From: Chersky-840 sp963811775
GTDB lineage: Bacteria; Actinomycetota; Acidimicrobiia; Acidimicrobiales; UBA8190
Direction: 5' to 3'
NCBI GenBank assembly: GCA_963811775.1
Contig: CAWESO010000008.1
Location: forward strand, 186,001 to 250,000
DNA length: 64,000 nt
Shown: positions 33,082-45,922 of the stretch, one piece after another
Position numbering within the stretch: position 1 is the first letter of the stretch
Layout: every line of letters starts with the position of its first letter
The notes under the pieces: model-generated
What the model saw: only the letters and a program-made list of their open reading frames with translations
Told to the model about the DNA's origin: nothing
Databases searched by the model: none
Position numbers and translations under genes: made by a program

Positions 33082-34290
33082 TCAGCTGTAGCGGTCGAGA
33101 ATGCTCGCCTCGGCCAAACGGGCGAGACCCTCCTTGAGCGAACGGGCCCGGGCCTCGCCCACCCCCTCGACCTCCTCGAGGTCGGTCACCGAGGTGCGCA
33201 TGATCCGCTGCAGCCCGGCGAAGTGCTCCACGATCCGGTCGACGAGGACCTCGGGGAACCGCGGCAGGCGGTGCAGCAGGCGGTAGCCGCGGGGCTCGAC
33301 CGGCGCGTCGGGGTCGGACTGGCCCAACCCGAGGACGGCGGAGACGCGCCGGACGTCGAGGAGGTCGTCGGTCGACAGGCCGGTCAGCGTGACGATGGCG
33401 TCGTCGGACTCGCCGTTGGACACGCCGGGCGCCCCGACACGCCCGTCGCGGCGCGCCGCCGCCGCCGGGCGGGGCGCACCATGACCCGAGACGCGGGCCC
33501 CGTCGCGCCCCGGACGACGACCGTCGTCGGCCCGGTGCAGGTAGTCGCGCACGACGAGACGGCGCACGGGGTCGAGGCCGTCGAGGACCTCCTCGAGCTG
33601 GAGGCGCAGCAGGCGCCCGTCCTCGCCCAGCTCCACCAGGTCCACCTTGACCTCGTCGGCGATGCGGTCGAGCAGCCCGGCGGGCTGCAGCACGAGGGCC
33701 ACGTCGCGCACCGTCACCGTGTCGGCGATCTCGAGGGCCGACAACGACGCCAGCGCCGAGTCGAAGCGTTGGCGGAACCGGCGGGTGGTCTGCAGCGCCT
33801 GGCGCACCCGCTCGTGCAAGCGACGCTCGTCCTGCAAGACGTGGCGCGTGTCGTGCCGGTAGACGGTCACGAGACCCATGGCCGCGGACACCGACACCAC
33901 GGGCACGTCGATGGACCGGGCCACCCGCTCGGCCGTGCGGTGGCGGGTGCCGGTCTCGATGGTGGGGATGGCGGCATTGGGCATGAGGTGCACGTTCGCC
34001 CTGGCGATGCGGCCGGCGTCGGGGGACAGGATCACCGCGCCGTCCATCTTGGCCAGCTCCGACAGGCGCTGCGGGCTGAATTCGGCGTCGAGGAGGAACC
34101 CACCCGTGCAGATCGACAGCACGTCGGGGCCGTCACCCACCACGAGCAGCAAGCCCCGGTTGGCTTGCAAGATGCGTTCGATGCCGTCACGCAGCGGCTG
34201 GCCCGGCGCAACGAGGGCCAGGGCGTCGGCCATGGCCGAGCTCGGTCGCACCACCACCTCCGCATGGTACCCGGCGCCTTGTGGTGCCAT
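33082..34290 (-). CDS. disA: Diadenylate cyclase DisA (DNA integrity scanning protein)
   Basis: Makes the second messenger cyclic di-AMP from ATP and senses branched DNA. The 402-residue protein contains the DAC domain: KMDGAVILSPDAGRI (DGA motif) and IPTIETGTRHRTAERVA (RHRTAE motif). After a helical spine, a roughly 40-residue Arg/Ala/Gly-rich insert (about 265-300) is unusual. The C-terminus has helix-hairpin-helix repeats (TSVTDLEEVEGVGEARARSL). Start ATG 34290 is followed by an extension of about 15 residues; a later start is possible. Downstream of radA as in other actinobacteria. Confidence 0.95.
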   Translation of the reverse strand: MAPQGAGYHAEVVVRPSSAMADALALVAPGQPLRDGIERILQANRGLLLVVGDGPDVLSICTGGFLLDAEFSPQRLSELAKMDGAVILSPDAGRIARANVHLMPNAAIPTIETGTRHRTAERVARSIDVPVVSVSAAMGLVTVYRHDTRHVLQDERRLHERVRQALQTTRRFRQRFDSALASLSALEIADTVTVRDVALVLQPAGLLDRIADEVKVDLVELGEDGRLLRLQLEEVLDGLDPVRRLVVRDYLHRADDGRRPGRDGARVSGHGAPRPAAAARRDGRVGAPGVSNGESDDAIVTLTGLSTDDLLDVRRVSAVLGLGQSDPDAPVEPRGYRLLHRLPRFPEVLVDRIVEHFAGLQRIMRTSVTDLEEVEGVGEARARSLKEGLARLAEASILDRYS

Positions 34291-34309
34291 ACCTCGTCGG
34301 CGTCACCGT

Positions 34310-34374
34310 GAGGCGCGCACCGTGATCGGCGCACCCGAGGCGCGCACCGTGATCGGCGCACCCCGAGGCGCGCC
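34310..34374. repeat. Tandem repeat between radA and disA
   Basis: A 27-28 bp unit beginning GAGGCGCGCACCGTGATCGG occurs at 34310-34336 and 34337-34364 (one extra C), with a partial third copy at 34365-34374. It fills the gap between the corrected radA stop (34394) and the disA start (34290), so it is intergenic. Function unknown. Confidence 0.85.
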
Positions 34375-34393
34375 CCACGGTCGCCGCGCCGCG

Positions 34394-35825
34394 TCAGGGC
34401 TCGGGCGGCGACACGAGCGCCAGCGCGACCGCCTGGGCCAGGGACCGCACGTGCACGACCTCCATCCCCGCCGGACCGTCGGGACACGACGCCGGGACCA
34501 CGGCGTGGCGAAAGCCCACGCGGTGTGGCTTCGGCCAGTCGCCGGGGCGCGTGCGGGACCTGCCTGACCTCTCCCCCCAGACCCACCTCGCCGAACACCA
34601 CCAGGTCGGCGGGGAGGGGACGGCCCGTCACCGACGAGGCCAGGGCGAGGGCGAGGGCCAGATCGGCGGCGGGCTCCAACACCCGGATGCCACCCACCGC
34701 CGAGGCGAAGACGTCGGTGCGGGCCATCGACACCCCGGCCCGCTGCTCGAGGACGGCCAACAGCAGGGCCAGGCGACCGCCGTCGACCCCCTGGGCCGAG
34801 CGCCGGTTGGGCGCGTCCCCGGCGTTGCGCGCCGTGAGGGCCTGGACCTCGACCAGCAGGGCCCGCTGGCCCTGGACCGCGGGCAGCACGGCGCTGCCCG
34901 GCGCACCGGGCCGCCGGTCCCCCAGGAGCAACTGATAGGGGTCGGTGACCGCGCGCAGGCCCGCCTCGTTCATCTCGAAGAGCCCGAGCTCGCCCGTGGG
35001 GCCGAACCGGTGCTTGGTGGCGTGCACGGTGCGCAGGGCGTGGTGGCGGTCCCCCTCCACGCCGAGCACCGTGTCGACCAGGTGCTCCAGGGTACGCGGG
35101 CCGGCCAGCGCCCCCTCCTTGGTGACGTGTCCCACGAGCACGAAGGCGGCGCGATGGGCCTTGGCCAGGTGGACGACGAGGTCGGTGCAGGCCCGGACCT
35201 GGCCCACGCTGCCCGGGATGCCCGACACGGCGGGGTCGGCCACGGCCTGGATCGAGTCCACGACGACGAGGGCGGGGGCGGTGTGGCGCACCGCCTCGGC
35301 CAGGGCGGAGAGGTCCGCGCTGTCGAGGATCAGGAGCCCGGCGGGCAGGGGCCCGAGGCGCTCGGCCCGGCGCCGGACCTGTTGGGCCGACTCCTCGGCC
35401 GACACGAGCAGCACGGGGGCGCCGGTGCGGGCCATGGCCGCCAGGACCTGGAGCAGGAGCGTCGACTTTCCCACCCCCGGCTCCCCCCCGAGCAGGGTCA
35501 CCGAGCCCGGGACGAGCCCGCCGCCCAGGACCCGGTCGAGCTCGGCCAGGCCCGTGGGGACCGGGCCCGACCGTGCGGGGTCGACGTCTCCGATGGGCAC
35601 GGCCCGGTCGACGCCTGTCGCCGCGTCGGGCCCGAAGAGGCCGTCGGCGGGGTCGTCGGATCCGAAGGCCCGTCGGCGGGTGGGGGTCGGTGTCGACGCG
35701 GCCGGCTCGGCCACGGCCTCTTCGACCAGGCTGTTCCAGGCACCGCAGGCGGGGCAGCGCCCGGCCCATCGGGGGGTCCCCCCGCCGCATGCCGTACACC
35801 GGTGCACCGTCCGCAGCCGCCCCAC
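34394..35825 (-). CDS. radA: DNA repair protein RadA (frameshifted near its end)
   Basis: RecA-like ATPase that promotes branch migration in recombination repair. It has the N-terminal zinc finger CTACGGGTPRWAGRCPACGAW, Walker A LLGGEPGVGKSTLLLQ, the RadA motif KNRFG as KHRFGPTGE, and the Lon-like domain AGVSMARTDVFASAVGG to GEVGLGGEVRQVPHAPRRLAEA. There the frame breaks near 34535 (ACACCGCG with one extra C). In the next frame the natural end VGFRHAVVPASCPDG, VVHVRSLAQAVALAL reaches TGA at 34394-34396. Without correction the frame runs on to 34032 across disA. About 476 residues when corrected, standard for RadA. Confidence 0.92.
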
Positions 35826-35866
35826 CGGGGGGAGGCTAGGGACGGGGTGTGTCGGTCAGGCTCGGG

Positions 35867-38353
<2,487 letters not shown>

Positions 38354-38683
38354 CAGACCGCCTCCCTCGACGGCTCGACTTCTCAGCGAAGTCTACCGGG
38401 CGTGCTGTAGCAACAAACACCCGGTTCCTCCGTTTCCCTCGAGCGGCCGGTCCCAAATTCATCCCCTATTCCTTCGGCACCCAGGGGCGGAATCCTGACC
38501 TCCACCACCGACGGTAGTCACCGGGCACCCCCAAACCCGTGCACCCGCACGTCCGGGGCCCCCGGCGGCGTCCCGGGCCCCGGCCCTGGCCACGGCGGCG
38601 TCCCGGGCCCCGGCCCTGGCCACGGCCGTCGGCCGGTCCCCACGTTGTCCGGCCTGGGGCTCCGTCGCCTATCGTTCCCCCTG
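38354..38683. other. 330-bp divergent intergenic region clpC / polyprenyl synthase
   Basis: No gene seen. The clpC-proximal third (38395-38520) is less GC-rich and presumably carries the clpC promoter; the rest contains a 30-bp tandem duplication. I did not find a convincing ClgR or HspR operator. Confidence 0.4.
38563..38622. repeat. Two perfect 30-bp tandem repeats upstream of the polyprenyl synthase
   Basis: Unit CGGCGGCGTCCCGGGCCCCG followed by ten further bases, at 38563-38592 and 38593-38622. Each contains CCCGGGCCCCGG-like palindromic sequence that could fold. It ends 61 bp before the GTG at 38684. Confidence 0.88.
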
Positions 38684-39664
38684 GTGGACACCGCCTCCCT
38701 GCTGTCGCTTCCCTTCCTCCCCGACGACCTCGAACGGCTCGAACCCGAGCTCACACACGCCGTCAGGTCGGGTGACCCGTTCCTGGACGAGGTGACCACC
38801 CACCTCATCGCGGCGGGGGGCAAGCGCCTGCGCCCCTGCCTGGCCCTGGCCTCGGCCACGGCCGGGCACCGGGCCGCCACCGACGACGACCTGCAGGGGG
38901 CAGTGGCCGTCGAGCTCGTCCATCTGGCCTCGCTCTACCACGACGACGTCATGGACGAGGCCCTGGTGCGCCGCAACGTCGAGAGCGTCAACGCCCGGTT
39001 CGGCAACCTCGTCGCCATCGTGGCCGGCGACTTCCTCCTGGCCCGCTCGGCCGAGATCGCCGCCTCCCTCGGCACCGAGATCGCGGCGCTGCTCGCCCAC
39101 ACCCTGGGCCTGTTGTGCCAGGGACAGGTGACCGAGGTGCGCGCCGCCTACAGCACGGCGCGCACCGAGGCCGACTACCTCCGCACCATCGAGGGCAAGA
39201 CCGCCGCGCTCATGGCCACCTCGTGCCGCATCGGCGCCCTCACCGCCGGCCTCGACCGCGCCCAGGTCGACGTGCTCACCGACTTCGGGCGCTGCTTCGG
39301 CATGCTCTTCCAGCTGCGCGACGACATCCTCGACGTGATCGCCACCGACGAGGAGCTGGGCAAGCCCGCCGGCCAGGACCTGGCCGAGGGGATCTACACC
39401 CTGCCCGTGCTCCTGGCCCTGGCCCACCCCGACACCGGGCCCGAGCTGCGGCCGCTGCTCGGCTCGCCCCTCGACCAGCCCGAGCGGGACAAGGCGCGCG
39501 CCATCGTGGCCGGGTCGGGCGCCATCGACGCCACGGTCACCGCCAGTCGCCGCTTCGTGGACGAGGCCGTGACCGCAGCGGGGGCGCTGCGCGAACGCCG
39601 GCTCGGAAACGCCCTCGGGGACGTGGCGCGCTCGCTGCTCGACGGGCTCCCCGTCTCGAGGTAG
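38684..39664 (+). CDS. Polyprenyl diphosphate synthase (trans-isoprenyl, long chain)
   Basis: Builds a long isoprenoid diphosphate, probably the menaquinone side chain, from IPP. The 326-residue protein has GGKRLRPCLALASA, the first Asp-rich motif LYHDDVMDEALVRR, GDFLLARSAEIAA, EGKTAALMATSCRIGAL and the second Asp-rich motif FQLRDDILDVIATDEELGKPAGQDL. GTG 38684 begins VDTASLLSLPFLP; the frame is open 13 codons earlier but those are not conserved-looking. Chain length cannot be read reliably. Its substrates come from the MEP genes 7 kb away. Confidence 0.92.
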   Translation: MDTASLLSLPFLPDDLERLEPELTHAVRSGDPFLDEVTTHLIAAGGKRLRPCLALASATAGHRAATDDDLQGAVAVELVHLASLYHDDVMDEALVRRNVESVNARFGNLVAIVAGDFLLARSAEIAASLGTEIAALLAHTLGLLCQGQVTEVRAAYSTARTEADYLRTIEGKTAALMATSCRIGALTAGLDRAQVDVLTDFGRCFGMLFQLRDDILDVIATDEELGKPAGQDLAEGIYTLPVLLALAHPDTGPELRPLLGSPLDQPERDKARAIVAGSGAIDATVTASRRFVDEAVTAAGALRERRLGNALGDVARSLLDGLPVSR

Positions 39665-39692
39665 TCGGGGCGCGCCCCGTCGCGCCCGGCGG

Positions 39693-41096
<1,404 letters not shown>

Positions 41097-41142
41097 AGGG
41101 CGCGACGCTACCGGGTCACCCGGGCCTTCCCGTCGACACCGA

Positions 41143-41976
41143 TCACGCCGGCTTGGAGTTGCGTTCGTAGACGAGGCGCAGCCCGTGCAACGTGAGCCAC
41201 GGCTCGCGGTGCTCGATGGTCTGCGACAAGGGCGCGATGACCTCCGACAGGCCGCCGGTCGAGACCACGGTGGCGTGCCCGAGCTCGTCCACGATGCGGC
41301 GGCACATGCCGTCGACCTGCGCGGCGTACCCATATAGCGCGCCGGACTGGATCGACTCGACCGTCGACTTCCCGATGACGCTGCGCGGCTCCACCAGCTC
41401 GACTCGCCCCAGGGCCGCGGCGTGGTGGAAGAGCGCGTCCATGGAGATGGCGATGCCCGGCGCGATGGCGCCGCCGAGGTACTCGCCGGTCCCCGAGATG
41501 GCGTCGAAGGTGGTGGCGGTGCCGAGGTCGACGACGATGCACGGCCCGCCGTAGAGGTCGTAGGCGCCGATGGCGTTGGCGATGCGGTCCGCACCCACCT
41601 CCTTGGGGTTGTCGTAGAGGATGGGCATGCCCGAGCGGACCCCGGGCTCGAGCACGACACAGGGCACGTCGAACCACCGGCCCGCCATCTGGCGCAGCGC
41701 CGAGGTGACGCGTGGCACCGAGGAGGTCACGGCCATGCCCGTCACGACCTCGTCGACGTCCATGCCGTCGAGGTTGAGCAGCTCCGAGAGCAACAGGGCG
41801 TGCTCGTCGGGGGTGCGCTCGGCCACCGTCGACAACCGCCAGTGGTGGGTGAGGCCGGCCGGCTCGGGCGGCACGGGCGGGGCGGGGCGGCTCCCGGCGG
41901 GAGGATCGTCCCCGGGGCCGAGCGAGAACAGCCCGATCACCGTTTCGGTGTTCCCCACGTCGATGGCGAGCAGCAC
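41143..41976 (-). CDS. coaX: Type III pantothenate kinase (CoaX)
   Basis: First step of CoA synthesis from pantothenate. The 277-residue protein shows LLAIDVGNTETVIGLF (phosphate 1), DNPKEVGADRIANAIGAYDLY and CIVVDLGTATTFDAIS (phosphate 2), and the end STGGLSEVIAP. GTG 41976 has GGAGG 7 nt upstream and lies 2 bp from the nadC stop. An insert rich in Pro (PPAGSRPAPPVPPEPAG) follows the first motif. PanC and PanD, which make its substrate, are in the same operon. Confidence 0.95.
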   Translation of the reverse strand: MLLAIDVGNTETVIGLFSLGPGDDPPAGSRPAPPVPPEPAGLTHHWRLSTVAERTPDEHALLLSELLNLDGMDVDEVVTGMAVTSSVPRVTSALRQMAGRWFDVPCVVLEPGVRSGMPILYDNPKEVGADRIANAIGAYDLYGGPCIVVDLGTATTFDAISGTGEYLGGAIAPGIAISMDALFHHAAALGRVELVEPRSVIGKSTVESIQSGALYGYAAQVDGMCRRIVDELGHATVVSTGGLSEVIAPLSQTIEHREPWLTLHGLRLVYERNSKPA

Positions 41977-41978
41977 GG

Positions 41979-42884
41979 TCAGTCCTCCACGAGGTCGAGC
42001 CCGAGATCGAGCACGGGTGCGGAATGGGTGATGGCCCCGACCGACACGAGATCCGCACCGGCGGCGGCGTAGGCCGGGGCGCTGTCGAGGGTCACGCCCC
42101 CCGACGCCTCCACCAGGATCGAGCCCGGGGAGTGCGCGGTGCGGGCCCGCACCAGGGCCACGCACTGCGCCACCTGGTCCGGGGTCATGTTGTCGAGCAA
42201 CACGGCCGAGGCGCCGCAATCGACGGCCTCGACCACCTGCTCGGCTCGGTCGCACTCCACCTCGACGAGGTGGCCCGGCCACGCGGCGCGGGCCGAGGCC
42301 ACGGCCTCGGTGATGCCGAGGTGACCGAGGTGGTTGTCCTTCACGAGCACGGCGTCGGACAGCCCGGCCCGGTGGTTCCAGCCGCCGCCGGCCCGGACCG
42401 CCGCCTTCTCGAGGACCCGGAGGCCGGGTGTGGTCTTGCGCGTGTCGAGCACCCGGGTGGCGGGGTTGGCGGCGGTGACGGCGTCGACGAAGCGACGCGC
42501 CGCGGTGGCCACGCCCGACAGATGACAGAGGAAATTGAGCGCGGTGCGCTCGGCGGTGAGGATCGACCGAAACGACCCGGCCACCTCGGCCACCACCGAG
42601 CCCGGCACGAGCGCCCCACCGTCGGGGACGCGCCAGTCGACGCGCAGGGTCGGGTCGACCTGAGCGAACGCCTCGAGCGCGCACAGGCGGCCGGCGAGCA
42701 CGCCGTCGACGCGCGCCACGATGCGGGCCCGCCCCCGGGCCGCGTCGGGCACGAGCATGGCCGTGAGGTCGCCGAGGGGCCCGAGGTCCTCGGCCAGCGC
42801 CCGCGCCACGGCGTCGCGCGCCGCGCCCTCGGGCGGATCGGGCGGGCCCGAGGTCGGCCACAGCGCGACGCGAGCGTCGCTCAC
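41979..42884 (-). CDS. nadC: Nicotinate-nucleotide diphosphorylase (quinolinate phosphoribosyltransferase, NadC)
   Basis: Converts quinolinate and PRPP to nicotinate mononucleotide. The 301-residue protein contains ALAEDLGPLGDLTAMLV, TAERTALNFLCHLSGVAT, VLDTRKTTPGLRVLEKAAVRAGGGWNHR (in parts, the signature), VLVKDNHLG and LVEASGGVTLDS. GTG 42884 overlaps the nadB stop by 4 bp, favouring it over the open frame reaching 42935. Confidence 0.95.
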   Translation of the reverse strand: MSDARVALWPTSGPPDPPEGAARDAVARALAEDLGPLGDLTAMLVPDAARGRARIVARVDGVLAGRLCALEAFAQVDPTLRVDWRVPDGGALVPGSVVAEVAGSFRSILTAERTALNFLCHLSGVATAARRFVDAVTAANPATRVLDTRKTTPGLRVLEKAAVRAGGGWNHRAGLSDAVLVKDNHLGHLGITEAVASARAAWPGHLVEVECDRAEQVVEAVDCGASAVLLDNMTPDQVAQCVALVRARTAHSPGSILVEASGGVTLDSAPAYAAAGADLVSVGAITHSAPVLDLGLDLVED

Positions 42885-44575
42885 CGCGGCGTCCGGGGTG
42901 CGGGCCCGCCCCGGTGGACGAGGCGACGGCGCCACACGGGGCGCGTCTCGGGGAAGTCGCGCCGGGCGTGCGCGCCGCGCGTCTCGTGACGCCGCTCCGC
43001 AGCGCGCAGCAGCGCGCCCGACACCGTGACGAGATTGGCGAGCTCGCCCGCGGCGCGCCCGTCACCGCGACCACCACCGTGGGTGGCGCGGTGGTGCGCG
43101 GCCGACAGCTGCCGGGCCACCGCACCCACCTCGGCCGCCGCGCCCGCCAGCGACTCGGGCGAGCGCAGCACCCCGGCCCCCTCGATCATGGCCCGCTGCA
43201 GGTGCTCGCGCAGCTTGGCCACGTCGGTGGTGGCGTCGACGGCTCCGGCGGCGCACGTGTCGATGTCGATGTCGGTGTCGACACGGATGCCGACGGCGGA
43301 GTCGTCGACATCGACGTCGAAGTCGGCGTCGATGTCGGTGCAGGCGATGTCGCCGCCCGGCGCGTGGCCCGGTGTGCCCAGGGCGCGCATGACCCCGGTG
43401 TTCGTGGGCCCGTCGCGACCGGCCGCCACCGCTTCGGCCAACCGGGCGCCGAAGACCATGCCCTCGAGCAACGAGTTCGACGCCAGACGGTTGGCGCCGT
43501 GCACGCCCGTGCAGGCGACCTCGCCGACCGCCCACAACCCGGGGAGGGCGCTCGCCCCGTCGAGGTCGGTCACCACGCCGCCCGACAGGTAGTGCGCGGC
43601 GGGGGCGATGGGCAGCCAGTCCACCGCCGGGTCGAGGCCGGCGGCGTGCAGCGACGCGGCGACGGTGGGGAACCGCTCGCCGAAGGACTCGAGCCCGGTG
43701 GCATCCAGCCACAGGCTCCCCACCCCCTGGGCCGCCATGCGATCGGCCATGGCCCGGCTGACGATGTCGCGCGGGGCCAGCTCGTCGACGAAGCGCTCCC
43801 CCTCGGCGTCTCGCAGGATGGCCCCGTGGCCGCGCAGGGCCTCGGACAACAACGGGCGGGGCATGGCCGGATGGTGCAGCGCCGTCGGGTGGAACTGGAA
43901 GAACTCGAGATCGGCCACGGGGACCCCGGCCCGCAGCGCCATGGCGATGCCGTCGCCGGTGGCCTCGGGGGGGTTCGTGGTCACGGCGTAGAGCTGCCCG
44001 GCGCCCCCGGTGGCCAGCACCACCTGGGTGGCGCGCACCTCCTGCGCGCCGCCGGCGGGGTCGAGGGCCCGTACCCCCACGCACCGGCCGTCCTCGACCA
44101 CGAGGTCGAGGGCGAACCACTGCTCGAGGACCGCCGCCGCGCTGCGGCGCACGGCCGAGACGAGGGCCCGCTCGACCTCGGCCCCGGTGGCCGCACCCCC
44201 GGCGTGCAAGACGCGGGCGGTGGAGTGCCCGCCCTCGCGGGCCAGGGCGAGGTCGCCGCCGGCTTCGCGGTCGAACACCGCGCCCAGGCGGATCAACTCG
44301 TCGACGCGCCCGGGGCCCTCGTCGACGAGCACGCGCACGGCGTCGACGTCGCACAGGCCCGCGCCGGCGCGCAGCGTGTCGGCCAGGTGGAGGTCGGTCG
44401 AGTCCTCGTCGCCTCCCACCGCGGCGGCGATGCCGCCCTGGGCCCAGCGCGTGGTCGACTGGGCCAGCTCGGCCTTGGTCAGCACGCCCACCTGCAGGCC
44501 CGCCCGCGTGGCCAGGCGCACCACGGCGGACAGGCCGGCCACGCCGGAGCCGAGGACGAGGACGTCGAGCGGCAC
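42881..44575 (-). CDS. nadB: L-aspartate oxidase (NadB)
   Basis: FAD enzyme that oxidises aspartate to iminoaspartate, the first step to NAD. The 564-residue protein starts VPLDVLVLGSGVAGLSAVVRLA (FAD binding), then RWAQGGIAAAVG, HSTARVLHAGG, FFQFHPTAL, and LWAVGEVACTGVHGANRLASNSLLEGMVFG. Between the FAD domain and the C-terminal helical domain (about residues 408-440) lies an Asp-rich insert alternating D with I/V/T, not normal for NadB. GTG 44575 is the start nearest homology. No nadA is in the window. Confidence 0.94.
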   Translation of the reverse strand: MPLDVLVLGSGVAGLSAVVRLATRAGLQVGVLTKAELAQSTTRWAQGGIAAAVGGDEDSTDLHLADTLRAGAGLCDVDAVRVLVDEGPGRVDELIRLGAVFDREAGGDLALAREGGHSTARVLHAGGAATGAEVERALVSAVRRSAAAVLEQWFALDLVVEDGRCVGVRALDPAGGAQEVRATQVVLATGGAGQLYAVTTNPPEATGDGIAMALRAGVPVADLEFFQFHPTALHHPAMPRPLLSEALRGHGAILRDAEGERFVDELAPRDIVSRAMADRMAAQGVGSLWLDATGLESFGERFPTVAASLHAAGLDPAVDWLPIAPAAHYLSGGVVTDLDGASALPGLWAVGEVACTGVHGANRLASNSLLEGMVFGARLAEAVAAGRDGPTNTGVMRALGTPGHAPGGDIACTDIDADFDVDVDDSAVGIRVDTDIDIDTCAAGAVDATTDVAKLREHLQRAMIEGAGVLRSPESLAGAAAEVGAVARQLSAAHHRATHGGGRGDGRAAGELANLVTVSGALLRAAERRHETRGAHARRDFPETRPVWRRRLVHRGGPAPRTPR

Positions 44576-44610
44576 GGGTCGCGCCCCCGAACGCGGGCCG
44601 GGCGCCGGCC

Positions 44611-45003
44611 TCAGCCCGTGACGACCGGGCGCAGCGAGTCGTCGAGCTGCTCCACGGTGAGGTCCACCACGGCGTTGGCCGCGTCCACGTGGACCACGAC
44701 GGGCTCGAAGTCGACGAGCTCGGCCGGCTCGTACTCCGCGTACGTGATCACGATCACCTTGTCCCCGCGGTGCACGAGCCGCGCCGCGGCGCCGTTGAGG
44801 CACACCTCGCCCGGCCCCCCCACGATGGCGTAGGTCTCGAAGCGCGCCCCGTTGTCGATGTCGAGGACGGTCACCTGCTCGTACTCGAGGATGTCGGCCA
44901 GCGCCATCAACTCGGGGTCGAGGCTGATGGAGCCGACGTAGTCGAGATTGGCATCGGTCACCGTGGCCCGGTGGATCTTGGACTTCATCATGCGCCGGCG
45001 CAT
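44611..45003 (-). CDS. panD: Aspartate 1-decarboxylase (PanD)
   Basis: Makes beta-alanine for pantothenate, using a pyruvoyl group formed by self-cleavage. The 130-residue proenzyme reads MKSKIHRATVTDANLDYVGS, with cleavage expected between Gly24 and Ser25; ATG 45003 gives the same Ser25 numbering as the mycobacterial enzyme. It starts 2 bp after the panC stop, with GAGAGGAG just upstream, and precedes nadB. Confidence 0.95.
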   Translation of the reverse strand: MRRRMMKSKIHRATVTDANLDYVGSISLDPELMALADILEYEQVTVLDIDNGARFETYAIVGGPGEVCLNGAAARLVHRGDKVIVITYAEYEPAELVDFEPVVVHVDAANAVVDLTVEQLDDSLRPVVTG

Positions 45004-45005
45004 CC

Positions 45006-45922
45006 TCAGCGCTCCTCTCCGGTCTTGACGAGCACGAGGGCGTCGCCTTCGGCGTGATCGGGCGCGACACCGCACGCGCCGTCGTTGTCGATGAGCCGTA
45101 CCGCCCCGACTTTCGCCGCCACCAGGAGGCGGACCTCGCCGTGCACCTCGGCCGGGCACCGCAGCGTCTCGGGGTCGACGACGACGGCGTAGTCGGGCGT
45201 GACGAGCGGCTCGGCCACGAGCACCGCCGTCATGGCCGCCGTCACGCGCACGGGGTCGCGCTCACCCCGCTCGACACAGGCCCGCCCGGCCCGCAGCGCC
45301 CGGTGCAGCGCCAGCGCCGCGGACCGCTCGGGCGGCGACAGGCGGACGTTGCGGCTCGACAGCGCCAGCCCGTCGGGCTCGCGCACGGTGGGACAGCCGA
45401 CGACCTCGACGGGGATCGACAGGTCGGCGACCATGCGGCGCACCACGGCCAGCTGCTGGAAGTCCTTCTCGCCGAAGTAGGCGCGGCATCGGCCCGACAG
45501 CGCGAACAGCTTGGCCACCACCGTGGTCACCCCGTCGAAGTGCCCGGGGCGCGACGCCCCCTCGAGCCCCTCGCTCACGCCCTCGACGTGCACCGTCGAC
45601 GCCACGCGCGACGGCTGGGGGCCGGGTACATCTCTTCCACCGGCGGCGCGAACACCACCGACGCCCCTGCCGACCGGGCCAGGGCCACATCGGCGTCGAG
45701 GTCGCGCGGGTAGGCGGCGAGATCGGCGGCGTCGTTGAATTGCAGCGGGTTGACGAACACCGTCACCGCCACGATGTCGCACTCCGCCACGGCCCGCTCG
45801 ACGAGGGAGCGGTGCCCGGCGTGCAGCGCCCCCATGGTGGGGACGAGCCCGACGCTGCGCCCGAGGGCCCGCTCGGCATCGAGGGCCGCGGAGAACTGTG
45901 CCGCGCTGTGCACCACGCGCAC
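45006..45922 (-). CDS. panC: Pantothenate synthetase (PanC), frameshifted
   Basis: Joins pantoate and beta-alanine with ATP. The N-terminal half is VGLVPTMGALHAGHRSLVERA with FVNPLQFNDAADLAAYPRDLDAD. Near 45615 the frame breaks after VEEMYPAP; the second half continues in another frame as STVHVEGVSEGLEG, FDGVTTVVAKLF, YFGEKDFQQLAVVRRM and LALSSRNVRLSP. One C missing from a C6 run (observed C5, GGCCCCCAG) explains it. The N-terminal half has no stop separating it from the DUF2520 gene upstream; GTG 45922 is a possible internal start. panD follows after 2 bp. Confidence 0.88.

Noticed and set aside
34032..34393. RadA C-terminal extension in the uncorrected frame
   Set aside because: It follows a one-base error, crosses repeats and enters disA; the normal RadA end is in the adjacent frame.
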